This document shows positions 36,335-44,274 of a stretch of 64,000 nt of DNA, piece after piece; the first letter of the stretch is position 1, and every line of letters begins with the position of its first letter. The notes beneath the pieces were generated by a model. That model did not search any database. It had not been told where the DNA came from and was given only the letters and a program-made list of their open reading frames with translations. The DNA is from Elusimicrobiota bacterium (lineage in GTDB: Bacteria; Elusimicrobiota; Elusimicrobia; UBA1565; UBA9628). The DNA lies in assembly GCA_030696455.1 (NCBI GenBank), contig JAUYSH010000142.1, positions 1 through 64,000 on the forward strand. The letters are read 5' to 3'. The position numbers and the translations under genes are program-made.

Positions 36335-37975
36335 TCATAGCGCGCGGGTCAAGGTGACGCTGATGTGCGAGAACGACGACGGCAGGGGCGTGGCGGTGTA
36401 GGTGTATTTGAGGGCGAGGCTCGTCTTGCCCATGGCGTAGGTCACGCCGGCGTTGGTCGTGTACTGCTCGAGGTCCGCGAAGCTTGCGTCCGCGAACAGG
36501 CTCAGGCCCCGGAGGGTCGAGTAGCTCAGGCTGCCGGTGAGGTTCTTGGAGTCGTAGGTGGCGCCCTCGGTGGTCCGCGTCTCGCTGAAGCTGCCCCCCA
36601 CGGAGGTGCGCAGCCGCTGCAAAGGGGTGGCGGAGGCGTTGAAGTTGACCTGGTCGTTGTCCGAGCCTCCTCCCGTGGCGTTGGAACGCTCCCGCGTGTG
36701 GTCGTAGCGCAAGGTGGTCTCGCCGCCGCCGTAGATCCGGGTGCGTCCCAGGCCGAGGCGGCTGCTGCGCCGGCCGGCCGGCGCGTCTTCGGTCAGGGGG
36801 ATGGTCTCGTTGGTGTTGACGTCGACGAAGAAGTTGAGGGTCCTGCGGGGCCGGAGGTCCAGACGGGTGCCGAGGCCGTCGGTGAGCGAGGCGGCCCCCG
36901 AGGCGGAGCGGGTCCAGCCCAGGTTCGCGTTGAACGCCGTCCGCACCCGCCCGTCGCGGAAGGCGAGGCTGAGGTAGGGTGCCATGCTCGCGCCGCGCGT
37001 CGTCAATCCGCGACCCGAGGCGTTGGCGATCGCGGAGTTGGTGAAGTTCCCGTGCCGGACCGGGCGGTTGCTGCTGATGAGCATGTTGTGGGTCATCGCG
37101 TGGGTCTTTCTCAGGAGGTCGCGCCGGGAGTCGTTGGTATAGTTGAGGGCGTGCCTCCAGGCTCCATGCTTGAATTCCTTCGTCCGCAGGCTGACGAAGT
37201 TGGAGAGCGATCGTGCCGTGGTCGCGTCGCCGTTGGCGAAGCGCAGGTACTCCGAATGCAAGGTCAGGTATTGGAGCGGCAGCCGCTTGAGGTTGCTAAG
37301 GCCGTAGTCGACAGAACCTCGCTGAGTCGTCGCGAGGGCGGAGGGCCGGGTCCCGCCCACGTCCTCGGTGCGCTGACGCTCCTGATTGAGGGAAAGGCGC
37401 ACGCCGGCGAGTTGGTAGGCGAGGCTTTCGCTCATGAGGGTCTGATTCTGCTCGAGCGAGACGTCCTCGTAGGCGTTCTTGATCCGGTTGTATTGCCGGC
37501 TGGCGCTTAACACGGGCAGATAGGGCAAGGAGAGGCCGGTGCTGTAGCCCCAAAATCTGTTCGTGATCTTGGTCTCCGAGGATCCCAGATATTTCGTGTT
37601 CTGGATCGAGTAGGTCGGGGCGAAGCGGACATAGCGCTGAACGTCGCGATGGAAGAGGTCGAGCGCGCCGTTGAAGTCCACGACACGTTGGCCGGTCGCG
37701 CCGGTGTTGACCGTCGAGTTGATGTTGGTGCCCTCCGAGTAGCTCCCGCCGGTCTTGAAGGTCCCGGCCGCGGGGTGCAGGAGGTCGCCGCCGAGGTTCA
37801 AGCCGTAGTTCTGGCCCCAGGAGGAGTAGCGCGCCTTTCCCGACGGGTTCCTGGTGGTGACGTCGTTGAAGTTCCAGCTCATCGAGCCCGACCGGGTGAG
37901 GGCGCGCGCCGGGGCTCCCGCTACGATCAGCAGAAGGACCAGCGCGGCTGCCCGGCTCCGGTGCGCGCGCGGCAT
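36335..37975 (-). CDS. Outer-membrane beta-barrel of the cytochrome locus
   Basis: The 546-residue protein has a signal peptide (ALVLLLIVAGAPARA-L) and then continuous alternating amphipathic strands with aromatic girdles and Asn/Thr/Ser-rich loops, ending in ISVTLTRAL. No enzyme motif is present. It lies 6 bases after the 11-heme cytochrome gene. In porin-cytochrome systems (MtrB/PioB of Shewanella and Rhodopseudomonas, Omb proteins of Geobacter) a barrel sheathes a multiheme cytochrome across the outer membrane. The position here suggests such a role, though homology to those families cannot be shown by eye. Confidence 0.72.
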   Translation of the reverse strand: MPRAHRSRAAALVLLLIVAGAPARALTRSGSMSWNFNDVTTRNPSGKARYSSWGQNYGLNLGGDLLHPAAGTFKTGGSYSEGTNINSTVNTGATGQRVVDFNGALDLFHRDVQRYVRFAPTYSIQNTKYLGSSETKITNRFWGYSTGLSLPYLPVLSASRQYNRIKNAYEDVSLEQNQTLMSESLAYQLAGVRLSLNQERQRTEDVGGTRPSALATTQRGSVDYGLSNLKRLPLQYLTLHSEYLRFANGDATTARSLSNFVSLRTKEFKHGAWRHALNYTNDSRRDLLRKTHAMTHNMLISSNRPVRHGNFTNSAIANASGRGLTTRGASMAPYLSLAFRDGRVRTAFNANLGWTRSASGAASLTDGLGTRLDLRPRRTLNFFVDVNTNETIPLTEDAPAGRRSSRLGLGRTRIYGGGETTLRYDHTRERSNATGGGSDNDQVNFNASATPLQRLRTSVGGSFSETRTTEGATYDSKNLTGSLSYSTLRGLSLFADASFADLEQYTTNAGVTYAMGKTSLALKYTYTATPLPSSFSHISVTLTRAL

Positions 37976-37981
37976 GAGCGT

Positions 37982-39841
37982 CTAGGGATCGAAGGTCCCT
38001 GAGCCTGAGTGGCAGCCCGTGGCCCGAGAGTTGCAGTTGCTCTTGCTGTAATTGTTCGGGCCTGAGGCTTTCCGGAAGCCATCGATGACGAGCCTGTCGT
38101 AGGTGCCGGCGCCGCCGTAGTTGTAAGGCGCTCCTTCCGAGGCATAGCCGATCATGCGCGAGCGTTTCGCTCCGTGCGGGACGACGACGTGGCAGGCGAC
38201 GCACTGGATATCTTTATCGCCGGCCCGGCGTCCTTCGTGCGCGTCGTGGGCCTTGTTCTTCCAGTTTCCGTTCGTGTACAGCGGATGGCAGTTCACGCAG
38301 AAGAGGTTGCTCGACCAGCTGTTGGCGCCATCCTTGATGTCCCGGAGGGTCCATGGGGTGCCGGAGGCCCTGTTCGGCCAATAGCGTCTGGGGCCTTTGA
38401 GCATTTTGGGCGCCGCCGAGCCGTGCGGACCTTTCGGATCGCTTGTCACATCGGAGGCGTGGCAGTCGGAGCAGGTCATCGTCTGGGCGCCCGGGCTCGC
38501 GTTCCATGGCGCGGACATCTGCGCGGCCGCGAGAGCCTTGGGCGCGACCGAGCCGGCCTGATCGTTGGCTGAACTGCGCACCGGGTGCGCGGAACGATTG
38601 TTCGGGTTGAACTCGATGGATTGGTCGGTCGAATTGGCGGGCGGGTTGGTCCCGAAGGCGTAGTAGGAATGGCACTTGAAGCAGAGCTGATACTCCTTGT
38701 AGTTCACCGTGTCGTTGAAGACCTGGCGCACGTAGGAGGTCGCGGCGAGCCAGGCGCCCGCGCCGTAGGTCGGCTCGACACCCCAGGCGCCGAGGAGGGA
38801 GTCGCCGATCCCGTTGCCGGGCGTCGCGTGCGTGCCGATCCGGGCCCGGTGGGGGTTGTGGCAGTCCCAGCACTCGGCGTGGCGCTTTCCTAATCCCAGG
38901 TTCGAGGCGTCGAGCTCGGGATTCTTGTGGACGCCGGAAACGGTTTCCGTCGGGTGCTTGGACGCTTTCGCGAAGAGGTTCTTGATGCTCTTGGCGCCGA
39001 GCAAGGCCGGAGAGCCGTGGCAGTTGTAGCAGGTGTTCTCCTCGGCGTCGCGCATGATGTAGGCCTGGGCCGAGGAGGCTCCGTGGACCTTGTGGCAATT
39101 GCGGCAGGAAAACTCGGCGACCGTCGTCGCCGCGGCGCCCGCGGGCGTGTATACGGTGTTGGAGACGGCGTGCGCGCTCGAGGTGTAGCCCGTCTTGATG
39201 TGGCAGGAGGTGCACAGAGCCGCGTTGGCGTTGGATTTGACCAGGAAGCTCCCGTAGGTGTTGTCGTGCGGGTCGTGGCAGGAGGTGCACTCGACCCGGT
39301 TCGTGTCTCCATAGACTTTCACGGGGTCGCCGGCCGGAGGAAGCTGTATCTCGGGGTTGGTGCCGGGCTGGGCGGGAGGGCCGGCTCCGGGCTTGACATC
39401 GTAGAGCACCGGATGGTCATTGGCGAGGTTGGTGCCGATGACCTTCGACGAGCCCAGGCCGCCGGTTACCTCCAAGGTGTTGGGCGCCACGCTGAACACC
39501 GCGCCCAGCGCCGTCACGCCGTCGTGACAGGACAGGCAGAGCTTGGTCTTGGAGGCGTTGAGGTCGCTCATCGTCGGCGTCTTCATGCCCAGGTAGTTGT
39601 TCAGGTAATTGGAGGAGTAGAAGGTGAAGTCGACGGGGGCGCCGACCCGGTTCCACAGGGCGCTCATCTGGGCGGGCTTGTGCATGGTGTGGCAGAACAG
39701 ACAGGTGAGCGTTTCATTGACCGCCTTCGGCCCGGAGGTGGCGCTGGTCGCGGCCAGGTCGTGCTTGGAGTCGATCACGGAGGCCCGTGCGGGAAGGGCG
39801 CCCGCCAGGAGGATGAACGCGGGAAGGAGGATGTTGTTCAT
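37982..39841 (-). CDS. Secreted 11-heme c-type cytochrome
   Basis: From the ATG at 39841, which overlaps the upstream stop (ATGA) and has AGAGG before it, the product is 619 residues with signal peptide ending PARA-S. Eleven canonical CXXCH sites are present: CLFCH, CLSCH, CTSCH twice, CRNCH, CYNCH, CWDCH, CFKCH, CSDCH, CVNCH and CVACH. Near the C-terminus a CX6CH (CNSRATGCH) might be a twelfth, non-canonical site. Many sites are followed by an HxxH-type or PH context, giving distal ligands. The N-terminal module (CLFCHTMHKP…LW…CLSCHDG) is shared with the two tetraheme proteins of this locus. It probably conducts electrons in the periplasm or across the barrel encoded next. Confidence 0.92.
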   Translation of the reverse strand: MNNILLPAFILLAGALPARASVIDSKHDLAATSATSGPKAVNETLTCLFCHTMHKPAQMSALWNRVGAPVDFTFYSSNYLNNYLGMKTPTMSDLNASKTKLCLSCHDGVTALGAVFSVAPNTLEVTGGLGSSKVIGTNLANDHPVLYDVKPGAGPPAQPGTNPEIQLPPAGDPVKVYGDTNRVECTSCHDPHDNTYGSFLVKSNANAALCTSCHIKTGYTSSAHAVSNTVYTPAGAAATTVAEFSCRNCHKVHGASSAQAYIMRDAEENTCYNCHGSPALLGAKSIKNLFAKASKHPTETVSGVHKNPELDASNLGLGKRHAECWDCHNPHRARIGTHATPGNGIGDSLLGAWGVEPTYGAGAWLAATSYVRQVFNDTVNYKEYQLCFKCHSYYAFGTNPPANSTDQSIEFNPNNRSAHPVRSSANDQAGSVAPKALAAAQMSAPWNASPGAQTMTCSDCHASDVTSDPKGPHGSAAPKMLKGPRRYWPNRASGTPWTLRDIKDGANSWSSNLFCVNCHPLYTNGNWKNKAHDAHEGRRAGDKDIQCVACHVVVPHGAKRSRMIGYASEGAPYNYGGAGTYDRLVIDGFRKASGPNNYSKSNCNSRATGCHSGSGTFDP

Positions 39842-40857
39842 GGCTTGACCTCTTTGATGTACTGGAAGACCTGGACGCGGGCGTTCTGGGTGTCCGCCAC
39901 GTAGACGCGGTCGCGGCCGTCGATGAAGATGCCTCCGGGCATGCTGAACTGGCCCGGCGCCGTGCCGGCGCGGCCGACGAACAGGAGGAAGTTCCTCTTC
40001 TCGTCGAAAACCTGGAAGGCCTCGAAGGCCGCGTCGACGACGAACACATGGCCTTCGGAGTCGACGGCCACGCCGCGAGGGCGGGCCAGGTAGCCGGGTC
40101 GGTTGCCGTTCTCGCCGACGGAGCCCCCGTAGCGTCCGTCCGGGCCGAACCACTGCAGGCGGAAGTTCCCCGAGTCGGTGACCCAGAGCCGGTCGGTCTT
40201 CCCGTCGAACCACATGTAGGTGGGGAAGTTGAACTCGCCCGGTTTGCTCCCGCGGCGTCCGAAGGCCTGCAGGAAGGTCCCGTCGATCCCGTACACCGCG
40301 ACCCGGTGCTTCTTGGCGTCGCTGACGTAGATCCTTTTCCCGGAGACGGCCAAAGCGGCGGGCCGGCCCAGGCCCTCGGGATCGCCCTCGAGCTCGCCCG
40401 CGACGTTGCCTTCGGCGTCGAGGATGAAGACCTTCCCGAGCTGGGAATCCAGGATGAACAGGCGCCCATCCGGGGCGCCGGCCACGCTCACGGGGCTTAA
40501 AAGAATTTTCTCGACGCCGCGCGGCCACCACTCGCCCTTCCCGGTCGCTTCTTCATAGCGCAGGACCCCGCGCATGCCGGGGTCCGCGACGAAGACGGTC
40601 CCGCCGGTGACGAACAGCCCCGTGGGCTTGACCAGGCGGTCGGGGGCGATCTCGCCCGCTTTGTCGAGGCCGATCAGCGCGCGCAGAAAACCGCCGAGCC
40701 GGCCCGTCCCGGTCACGCGCGGGCCGGCGATCTCGCCGGCGAATCTCAGGCGGGCGGTCTGCGGGGCGGCCGGCCACTGCGGGGGCGGCGGCTCGGCCGG
40801 CGGAGTCGCGGCGGTCAGGACCACGATCAGCAGTACGGCGGATAGCGCGCGGTTCAT
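39838..40857 (-). CDS. NHL-repeat beta-propeller, secreted
   Basis: The 339-residue protein has a hydrophobic secretion signal and about six NHL blades, recognisable by repeats such as RPAALAVSGKRIYVSDAKKH, RPRGVAVDSEGHVFVVDAAF and PGGIFIDGRDRVYVADTQNA. NHL propellers bind proteins or ligands on the outer face of the disc. Its ends overlap the neighbouring zinc-ribbon and cytochrome genes by ATGA, so it should be made in step with the 11-heme protein. It is paralogous to the propeller at 42191-43303. It may be an assembly or docking partner of the cytochromes. Confidence 0.88.
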   Translation of the reverse strand: MNRALSAVLLIVVLTAATPPAEPPPPQWPAAPQTARLRFAGEIAGPRVTGTGRLGGFLRALIGLDKAGEIAPDRLVKPTGLFVTGGTVFVADPGMRGVLRYEEATGKGEWWPRGVEKILLSPVSVAGAPDGRLFILDSQLGKVFILDAEGNVAGELEGDPEGLGRPAALAVSGKRIYVSDAKKHRVAVYGIDGTFLQAFGRRGSKPGEFNFPTYMWFDGKTDRLWVTDSGNFRLQWFGPDGRYGGSVGENGNRPGYLARPRGVAVDSEGHVFVVDAAFEAFQVFDEKRNFLLFVGRAGTAPGQFSMPGGIFIDGRDRVYVADTQNARVQVFQYIKEVKP

Positions 40858-41240
40858 GGCATGTCCTCGGTGACGAGAGTCCGGCGTAGGTCCGCGTCCT
40901 TCAACGCCTCGGTCAGGATCTTGCGCACCCGCCAGGCCGTGGCGAGCTTCACGTCGAGCTTGACGGATAAGGACGAGCAGGTCTGATGCCCGGAGGCCAT
41001 CAGGCGGGCGGCCTTGGCCCAGAGGGTCAGGGGAAGGTGGGTGCGGGCCAGCGGCGTGCCCGTCAGGTCGTTGAAGGTCCGTCCGCAGCCGGAGCAGCGC
41101 AGCTTGCGCCGGCCTTCCTTGCCGCGCGCGTGCAAAGTGCAGTCCCGGTGGCCGCAGCGGGGACAGCGAAGTCCCGCCTTCCAGCGGAGGGTCTGGAGGC
41201 GGGCCATGAGCAGGCTTTCATCAGTCGTCGCGTCGATCAT
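40854..41240 (-). CDS. IS1595-like zinc ribbon/helical protein without transposase core
   Basis: From the ATG at 41240 the product has 128 residues. It carries a zinc ribbon (C26-PR-C29 and C49-SG-C52, in LRCPRCGHR and KLRCSGCGRTFNDLTGT) and a helical region like the N-terminal part of IS1595-family transposases. The catalytic DDE domain is missing. It is not flanked by visible inverted repeats and is translationally coupled to the NHL gene (ATGA overlap). It is therefore more likely a domesticated DNA-binding regulator of this operon than an IS scar. A TTGACG hexamer lies in the 42 bases upstream. It is the first gene after an intrinsic terminator. Confidence 0.72.
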   Translation of the reverse strand: MIDATTDESLLMARLQTLRWKAGLRCPRCGHRDCTLHARGKEGRRKLRCSGCGRTFNDLTGTPLARTHLPLTLWAKAARLMASGHQTCSSLSVKLDVKLATAWRVRKILTEALKDADLRRTLVTEDMP

Positions 41241-41282
41241 ATTCAACCTAGTCCGAACACCGTCAAACGGAAACTCCCGCCC

Positions 41283-41310
41283 AAAAAAGACCCCCCTCGC
41301 GGGGGGTCTT
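41283..41310 (-). terminator. Intrinsic terminator of the tetraheme cytochrome gene
   Basis: On the minus strand AAGACCCCCC pairs with GGGGGGTCTT around a 4-base loop (41287-41310) and is followed by a run of T (the A-run at 41283-41288 on the plus strand). It is 10 bases past the stop of the tetraheme cytochrome gene. This is a textbook Rho-independent terminator and separates two transcription units. Confidence 0.92.
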
Positions 41311-41319
41311 GGTGAGGAT

Positions 41320-42033
41320 TTACTTGCCGCCGTGGCAGTCCAAGCAGACCGGACCGTGCTGGCCGTCGCGCGAATTGACGAGCAGCTTGCGGTTCGTGTT
41401 GGGGCTGCTGTGCATGCTGTGGCAGGTCGTGCAGCCGACGAAGTACCGCGTCGTCTTGACGCCGTTGGCGTTGGTGATGCTAACCGCGTCGCCGGCCTCC
41501 ATGGAGGCTTTAGTGACGGTGCCATACTTGCTGACCGCGGTGCGCTCGTTGCCGATGCGGTGGTTCTGGGACAGGTCGCCGGGGGCGATGGTGAGGTTCG
41601 CCCGTCCGGTGATCATCCCGCCGTCGCTGACCGTCTGCGTGCCGTCATGGCACGACAGGCACAGTCCGGAGCGGCTGTCGGCGAAGGCCCAGGTCGGGAT
41701 CAGCGAACCGGCCGCCGTCGAATTCTTGATGGGGTCGGCATCGAACGTGGCGTTCGTGTATTCCGTGGGGAGGATGCCGGATTTGACCGTCCAGGTCAGG
41801 TTCTTGTCCGGGTTCTGGCGGGCCCACAGGGGCTTCATCTTCACGGGTTTGTGCATCTCATGACAGGTCGAGCACTGGTTGATGGCCCCGGCGCCGCCGC
41901 CCGTGTAGGTGAGAGTGAAGTCATGCTTGGAGCCTTCGATCACGTTCATGCCGGACGCGGACGAGGCATGGACCTTTCCAACGAGAACGAGACCTGCGAC
42001 GAGCAGTCCCGTCAGTTTGAGCAGGGATTTCAT
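41320..42033 (-). CDS. Tetraheme c-type cytochrome, secreted
   Basis: The 237-residue protein has a signal peptide (LLKLTGLLVAGLVLVGKVHA-S) and four CXXCH sites: CSTCH, CLSCH, CTTCH and CLDCH. The first is followed by EMH, and the pattern CSTCHEMHKP…LW…CLSCHDGT matches the starts of the 11-heme protein and the tetraheme protein at 47203-47778. AGGAGG precedes the ATG by six A residues, an excellent site. A long structured leader lies upstream and a strong terminator follows, so this gene can be made at a level of its own. It is probably a periplasmic electron carrier. Confidence 0.92.
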   Translation of the reverse strand: MKSLLKLTGLLVAGLVLVGKVHASSASGMNVIEGSKHDFTLTYTGGGAGAINQCSTCHEMHKPVKMKPLWARQNPDKNLTWTVKSGILPTEYTNATFDADPIKNSTAAGSLIPTWAFADSRSGLCLSCHDGTQTVSDGGMITGRANLTIAPGDLSQNHRIGNERTAVSKYGTVTKASMEAGDAVSITNANGVKTTRYFVGCTTCHSMHSSPNTNRKLLVNSRDGQHGPVCLDCHGGK

Positions 42034-42147
42034 TTTTTTCCTCCTGAGATTTTGCGACGGCGACTACTCGCCTACATCTCCGGTGGCAACGAACCTGCCG
42101 CCGGTTTCTCCTCGGAGGGACGTTTAAATCTCTTATTTGTGAACCCG
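42034..42147 (-). promoter_or_regulatory. Structured 5' leader of the tetraheme cytochrome gene
   Basis: On the minus strand the region upstream of the cytochrome start forms a 9-bp stem with one mismatch and a 7-base loop (42080-42104, CCGGCGGCA/TGCCACCGG) and a 5-bp stem GGCGA/TCGCC (42059-42072). These lie just before the AGGAGG. An AT-rich stretch (CACAAATAAGAGATTTAAAC) at about 42121-42140 may hold the promoter. No known riboswitch core could be matched with confidence, including the cyclic-dinucleotide GEMM class. Confidence 0.4.
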
Positions 42148-42186
42148 GAGCGCGGCTGCGCGCTCGGGGTGCGCGATAGCGCGCAC
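42148..42186 (-). terminator. Double hairpin after the NHL gene
   Basis: Two 7-bp stems with 4-base loops stand side by side: GAGCGCG/CGCGCTC at 42148-42165 and GTGCGCG/CGCGCAC at 42169-42186. They begin five bases past the stop of the 370-residue NHL gene and have no clear T-tract. They may end or attenuate the regulator-cytochrome-propeller transcript before the tetraheme gene. Confidence 0.5.
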
Positions 42187-42190
42187 GGCG

Positions 42191-43303
42191 CTATTTGGCC
42201 TCCTGCGGCGCGGCGGAGGCCTTTTCCTCGGGGTAGGTGATGTATTGATAGACCTCGACGCGCTTGTTCTTGCTGTCGGCGACGTAGATGAAGTCGTCCT
42301 TATCGATGAAGATGCCCGCCGGCAGGTTCAGCTGGCCGACGACGTCGCCGGGGCTGCCGTACCACATCATGAGCTGGCCCTCGCGATTGAATATCTGAAC
42401 CCTCGAGAAGAGCGCATCCACCACGTGGATATTGCCGTCGGAGTCGGCGGCGATGCCCCGCGGCCGGGACATATAGCCCGGAGCGTCGCCGGCCTCGCCA
42501 AAGCCTCCGCGGGCGGCTCCGGTCGAGCTGAAGATATGGACGCGCGCGGCCAGGGGATCGCTGACCATGAAATCGCCGTTCTTGAACGCCCAGACGTTGT
42601 TCGGGTTGGGAAGGGCGTAATACTCCTTCTTGGCGTGGACGCACATCTCCCGGATGAAGGTGCCGTCCTTGCCGAGGAGCACGATGCGCCTGTTGCCGCT
42701 GTCGGCGACTAGGAGCTCGCCGGACGGGGTGAGGGCGATGCCGGCCGGGCGTTTGAGGCCCCCGGCCGAGCCGCCCACCCCTTCCGACTTCCACAAAAGC
42801 TTGCCTGCGGGAGAGTAGGCCTTGACCGCGCCCTCGCCGGTGTCCGAGACGTAGGCGATGCCCGCCTCGTCGGCGGCGACGCTCACCGGGGACTTGAGGT
42901 TCTCCTCGCCGCGGTCGCCGACATAGGCGAAGGTGCCCTTCTTGAGGTCGATGACCGCCATCGTCTGGGCGCCGGTGTCGGTGACATACAGCTTGTCGCC
43001 CTGGCTCCAGATGCCGTAGGGGTTGTTGAAGATATCGGGGGTCACCTTGCCTCCCGAGAACTTGGCGATCAGCTTGGTGAAGAAGCCCTCCTCCTTCTTC
43101 TCCGTCTTAGGCCTCAGGTCGTCGTCGCTCTTGATCGTGCGCACGAAGCGGATGCGCGGCTTGTCGGGCGCCGGAGGCCAGACGAGGTTGGTTTGCGGCA
43201 GGAAGGCGGGTGCCACGGCGGGAGAGGTCGAAGCCTCCGCCGCCCCCGCGGGCCCGGCGGAGACGGTCAGGATGAGAGCGAGGCTCAGGGTGATGGTTTT
43301 CAT
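42191..43303 (-). CDS. NHL-repeat beta-propeller, secreted (paralogue)
   Basis: The 370-residue protein has a signal peptide (LALILTVSAGPAGA-A) and six NHL-type blades, for example NNPYGIWSQGDKLYVTDTGA, RPAGIALTPSGELLVADSGN and LPAGIFIDKDDFIYVADSKN. Its start overlaps the stop of the regulator-cytochrome gene (ATGA). It is clearly paralogous to the propeller at 39838-40857: both have PGYMSRPRG/PGYLARPRG and end in (V)xVYQYI/VQVFQYI. Each propeller is paired with a multiheme cytochrome, suggesting cytochrome-specific partners. Confidence 0.88.
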   Translation of the reverse strand: MKTITLSLALILTVSAGPAGAAEASTSPAVAPAFLPQTNLVWPPAPDKPRIRFVRTIKSDDDLRPKTEKKEEGFFTKLIAKFSGGKVTPDIFNNPYGIWSQGDKLYVTDTGAQTMAVIDLKKGTFAYVGDRGEENLKSPVSVAADEAGIAYVSDTGEGAVKAYSPAGKLLWKSEGVGGSAGGLKRPAGIALTPSGELLVADSGNRRIVLLGKDGTFIREMCVHAKKEYYALPNPNNVWAFKNGDFMVSDPLAARVHIFSSTGAARGGFGEAGDAPGYMSRPRGIAADSDGNIHVVDALFSRVQIFNREGQLMMWYGSPGDVVGQLNLPAGIFIDKDDFIYVADSKNKRVEVYQYITYPEEKASAAPQEAK

Positions 43304-44274
43304 TTTTTATGGCACTCCCCACAGAGGGTGAAAATATCGCCGCGCATCAGCTTCGGGCTCTTGCCGGCATGCGGCTCATGGCAGGACGCGCAATCGAAAG
43401 GCTTGCCTTCGCGGCGCGGGTCGGACTTGCCTTCCTTCGCGGTCGGATGCCGCGAGACGGGATGGGCGTCCTTGAGGGCGTCCGCATCGTGGCAGCCGAA
43501 GCAGATGTCGGGGAGGGGCCCGCGGACCAAAGCCGCGCGCTTGCTCACGTGGGGATTATGGCAGGTGCTGCAGTCTCCGGAGGAGAAGGGCTGATGGACG
43601 ACGGCGCTCTCGCCCAGCTTGCGGAAGTTGGAGTGGCAGACGAAGCAGGCCTCCTCGGGAATCTTTTTAAGAGCCGGTTTTCCGTCGGCTCCTGATTTGG
43701 CGTGGCACATCTCGCAGGAGCGCGAGCCGAAGGGGATGTGCTCCTTGGCCTCGACGATGAGCTTGGGGTTCTTCGAGGCATGGGCATCGTGGCAGTCCGT
43801 GCATTTGCCCTCGAAGACGCTGACGCCGAAATGCCCCTTGGCGATCGCCGCGTCCTTCGGGTCGTGGCAGGTCGCGCACAGCTCGTTGACCGGTGAGTTG
43901 AGCAAAGGCGCGTTGTCCGAGGCATGGGGCTGATGGCAGGTATTGCAGTCCATGTCCTTGAAGGCCGAATGGACCGAGGCCTTCTTCATGTCCTCGGCCT
44001 TGGCCGTGTGGCAGGACAGGCACAGGGGCTTCTGCTCCATGGTCAGCTTGGTCGGGTCCTTCTTATCGGCGTGGCACTTCGAGCATTCGCCCGCCTTCAC
44101 GGGCGCGTGGGCGCCCGCCTTCTCCATCATCGGCGCGGCGATCTCCTCGTTGGCGGAGCGAAAGGCGTCCTTGGCCTGCTTCTTGCCGAACCAGCCCTGG
44201 GCGGAGGCGCTCCCGGCGAGGAAGGCGAGCATGAGGAGCGCGCCGATGGCCTCCTTAAGGCCGAATTTCTCCAT
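43300..44274 (-). other. Possible separately translated 11-heme cytochrome inside the regulator frame
   Basis: If translation starts at the internal ATG at 44274 (M448 of the long frame), the product is a 324-residue secreted cytochrome with a normal signal peptide. Its first residues would be shared with the last turn of the HTH recognition helix of the regulator. AAGGAGG at about 44250-44256 lies downstream of this ATG and 17 bases before the next one, so neither ATG is ideally served. The 11 sites are CSKCH, CLSCH, CNTCH, CATCH, CTDCH, CEMCH, CFVCH, CSTCH, CFGCH, CASCH and CGECH. Confidence 0.5.

Noticed and set aside
39842-40531. N-terminal extension of the 11-heme cytochrome frame
   Set aside because: It overlaps the NHL gene in another frame; the ATG at 39841 has a signal peptide and a ribosome site.
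40854-41240. Complete IS1595 insertion sequence
   Set aside because: No DDE catalytic domain, no terminal inverted repeats and no target duplication could be seen.
42034-42147. Cyclic-di-GMP/cGAMP (GEMM) riboswitch
   Set aside because: Stem pattern is suggestive, but the conserved core bases and tetraloop/receptor could not be matched; kept only as an unclassified leader.
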